DNA of 62,452 nucleotides from Collinsella sp. (GTDB lineage: Bacteria; Actinomycetota; Coriobacteriia; Coriobacteriales; Coriobacteriaceae), in contig JAUMSH010000069.1 in NCBI GenBank assembly GCA_031292915.1, positions 1-62,452 on the forward strand, written 5' to 3'. The translations under genes and the position numbers were made by a program. How positions within the stretch are numbered: the stretch's first letter is position 1; every line of letters starts with the position of its first letter. Shown piece by piece: positions 62,008 through 62,452 of the stretch. The notes under the pieces are model-generated. The model was not told where the DNA came from, ran no database searches, and saw only the letters and a list, made by a program, of their open reading frames with translations.

Positions 62008-62032
62008 ATTCGCGACACAGTGTGTCGCGAAT
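62008..62032. repeat. 12-bp inverted repeat ATTCGCGACACA
   Basis: ATTCGCGACACA (62008-62019) and TGTGTCGCGAAT (62021-62032) flank a single G. A perfect dyad without a U-tract; an operator or dispersed palindrome. Confidence 0.6.
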
Positions 62033-62199
62033 GGGAGTAGTCGTTAGGTGTCCTTCAATGGCTACTCATTATAAGAACGTCCAAGTGTCGGATTTTGTCA
62101 TTTAGTGTCGTTCTCAGCGACTATTCTGGAGGGTCGTGGTCAAAAAAGGGCAAATATGAGTACTGTTGCCATTATGGTTGCATTTATTTTGCTATAAAT

Positions 62200-62244
62200 A
62201 GTAGCTCCTGATGAGATTTGTTCCCATTAGGAGCTACTTTTATT
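62200..62244 (+). terminator. Terminator-like hairpin
   Basis: AGTAGCTCCT (62200-62209) pairs with AGGAGCTACT (62229-62238), followed by TTTTATTG. The loop is 19 bases. No gene ends close upstream on this strand, so it may mark a small RNA or a lost gene. Confidence 0.6.
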
Positions 62245-62310
62245 GAACATATGAGGAGAAATAACGTCGTCTGCGGACGAGTGGAAGGTAGCGCACAGAG
62301 AGGGGGTGTA

Positions 62311-62352
62311 GGAGGCGGGGCATGCCCCGCCTCCGCCCTTTCTTGAAAGGGA
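62311..62352. repeat. Tandem GC-rich palindromes
   Basis: A perfect 24-bp palindrome with arms GGAGGCGGGGCA and TGCCCCGCCTCC (62311-62334) is followed by CCCTTTC-TT-GAAAGGG (62337-62352). The pair may be the end of a mobile element or a strong roadblock before the next gene. Confidence 0.6.
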
Positions 62353-62412
62353 GGGGACACCGCCTAGAATTCGTCGTTGGAGTAATGAAGGTGACGAATG
62401 GAAGGAAAGGCG

Positions 62413-62452
62413 ATGCCCCAAGAAGAGAGTGTACTGCGCCTCGGTCGCGACG
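62413..62452 (+). CDS. Start of an unidentified gene (partial)
   Basis: GGAAGGAAAGGCG precedes an ATG at 62413 with an open frame (MPQEESVLRLGRD) to the window edge. Only 13 residues are seen, so no family can be named. Confidence 0.4.
   Translation, partial: MPQEESVLRLGRD

Larger units (their letters stand above)
61807..62412. other. Gene-poor end region with palindromes
   Basis: No gene is recognised. It holds a 25-base palindrome (62008-62032), a terminator (62200-62244), and a cluster of GC-rich palindromes (62311-62352). Short open frames lack ribosome binding sites. Confidence 0.5.

Overview
The window looks like a chromosomal segment of a gut actinobacterium of class Coriobacteriia, most likely Collinsella or a close relative. 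The reasons are high GC with GC-rich third positions, Collinsella-like household proteins (GuaA, YchF, a second type IIA topoisomerase pair, a Dus enzyme), lipid II amidation genes, LPXTG and Tat surface proteins, a PTS with a GH4 glucosidase, and short intergenic inverted repeats. The genus is an inference; no rRNA or tRNA gene is visible.

Layout: 0-5 kb holds the tail of an IS3-type transposase, a single-chain MurT-GatD protein and two coupled TPR-like paralogues. 5-9.6 kb holds an iron alcohol dehydrogenase, GldA, a broken GldA paralogue and a four-cluster ferredoxin protein. 9.6-15 kb is an alpha-glucoside module (GntR, zinc alcohol dehydrogenase, PTS IICB, GH4 phospho-alpha-glucosidase) with operator-like palindromes in the divergent promoter. 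15-20.6 kb holds YchF, small membrane and regulatory genes, a MITE-like element, AnsA and GuaA.

20.7-25.6 kb is a very GC-rich lantibiotic-immunity-type block (LanFEG plus a two-component system, with a small coupled ORF carrying a frameshift) ending in a truncated TetR gene. 26-29.5 kb is a MerR-controlled redox operon (RibD-like reductase, cupin, carboxymuconolactone decarboxylase, aldo/keto reductase, flavodoxin) behind a textbook 19-bp-spacer MerR promoter. 30-36.3 kb holds an LPXTG protein and a flavin reductase; part of the reductase is repeated 3 kb later, and the two copies bracket a DUF6508-DUF262 restriction-like pair. A DUF4143 AAA ATPase follows.

36.3-43.3 kb holds topoisomerase IV-like A and B subunits, a DUF234 AAA ATPase with three 18-bp operator-like repeats, and an Xre/membrane protein pair. 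43.3-49.4 kb holds a 1455-residue Tat-type surface protein and a LuxR regulator. 49.5-52.9 kb is a PadR-DUF1700 cassette followed by gene relics. 52.9-56.8 kb couples a two-component system to a CD1871A-type peptide, a NapH-like iron-sulfur membrane protein and a TlpA-like lipoprotein, a likely route for electrons across the membrane. 57-62.4 kb holds a fused MacB-like ABC protein with a large coiled-coil ectodomain, Dus, a solitary RHH protein and a gene-poor end rich in palindromes.

The best candidates for something little described are the MurT-GatD fusion, the CD1871A/NapH/TlpA circuit, the repeat-bracketed DUF262 island, the polyol-linked alpha-glucoside module and the Tat surface giant with its LuxR neighbour. 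All functions are read from sequence motifs; no database search was run.
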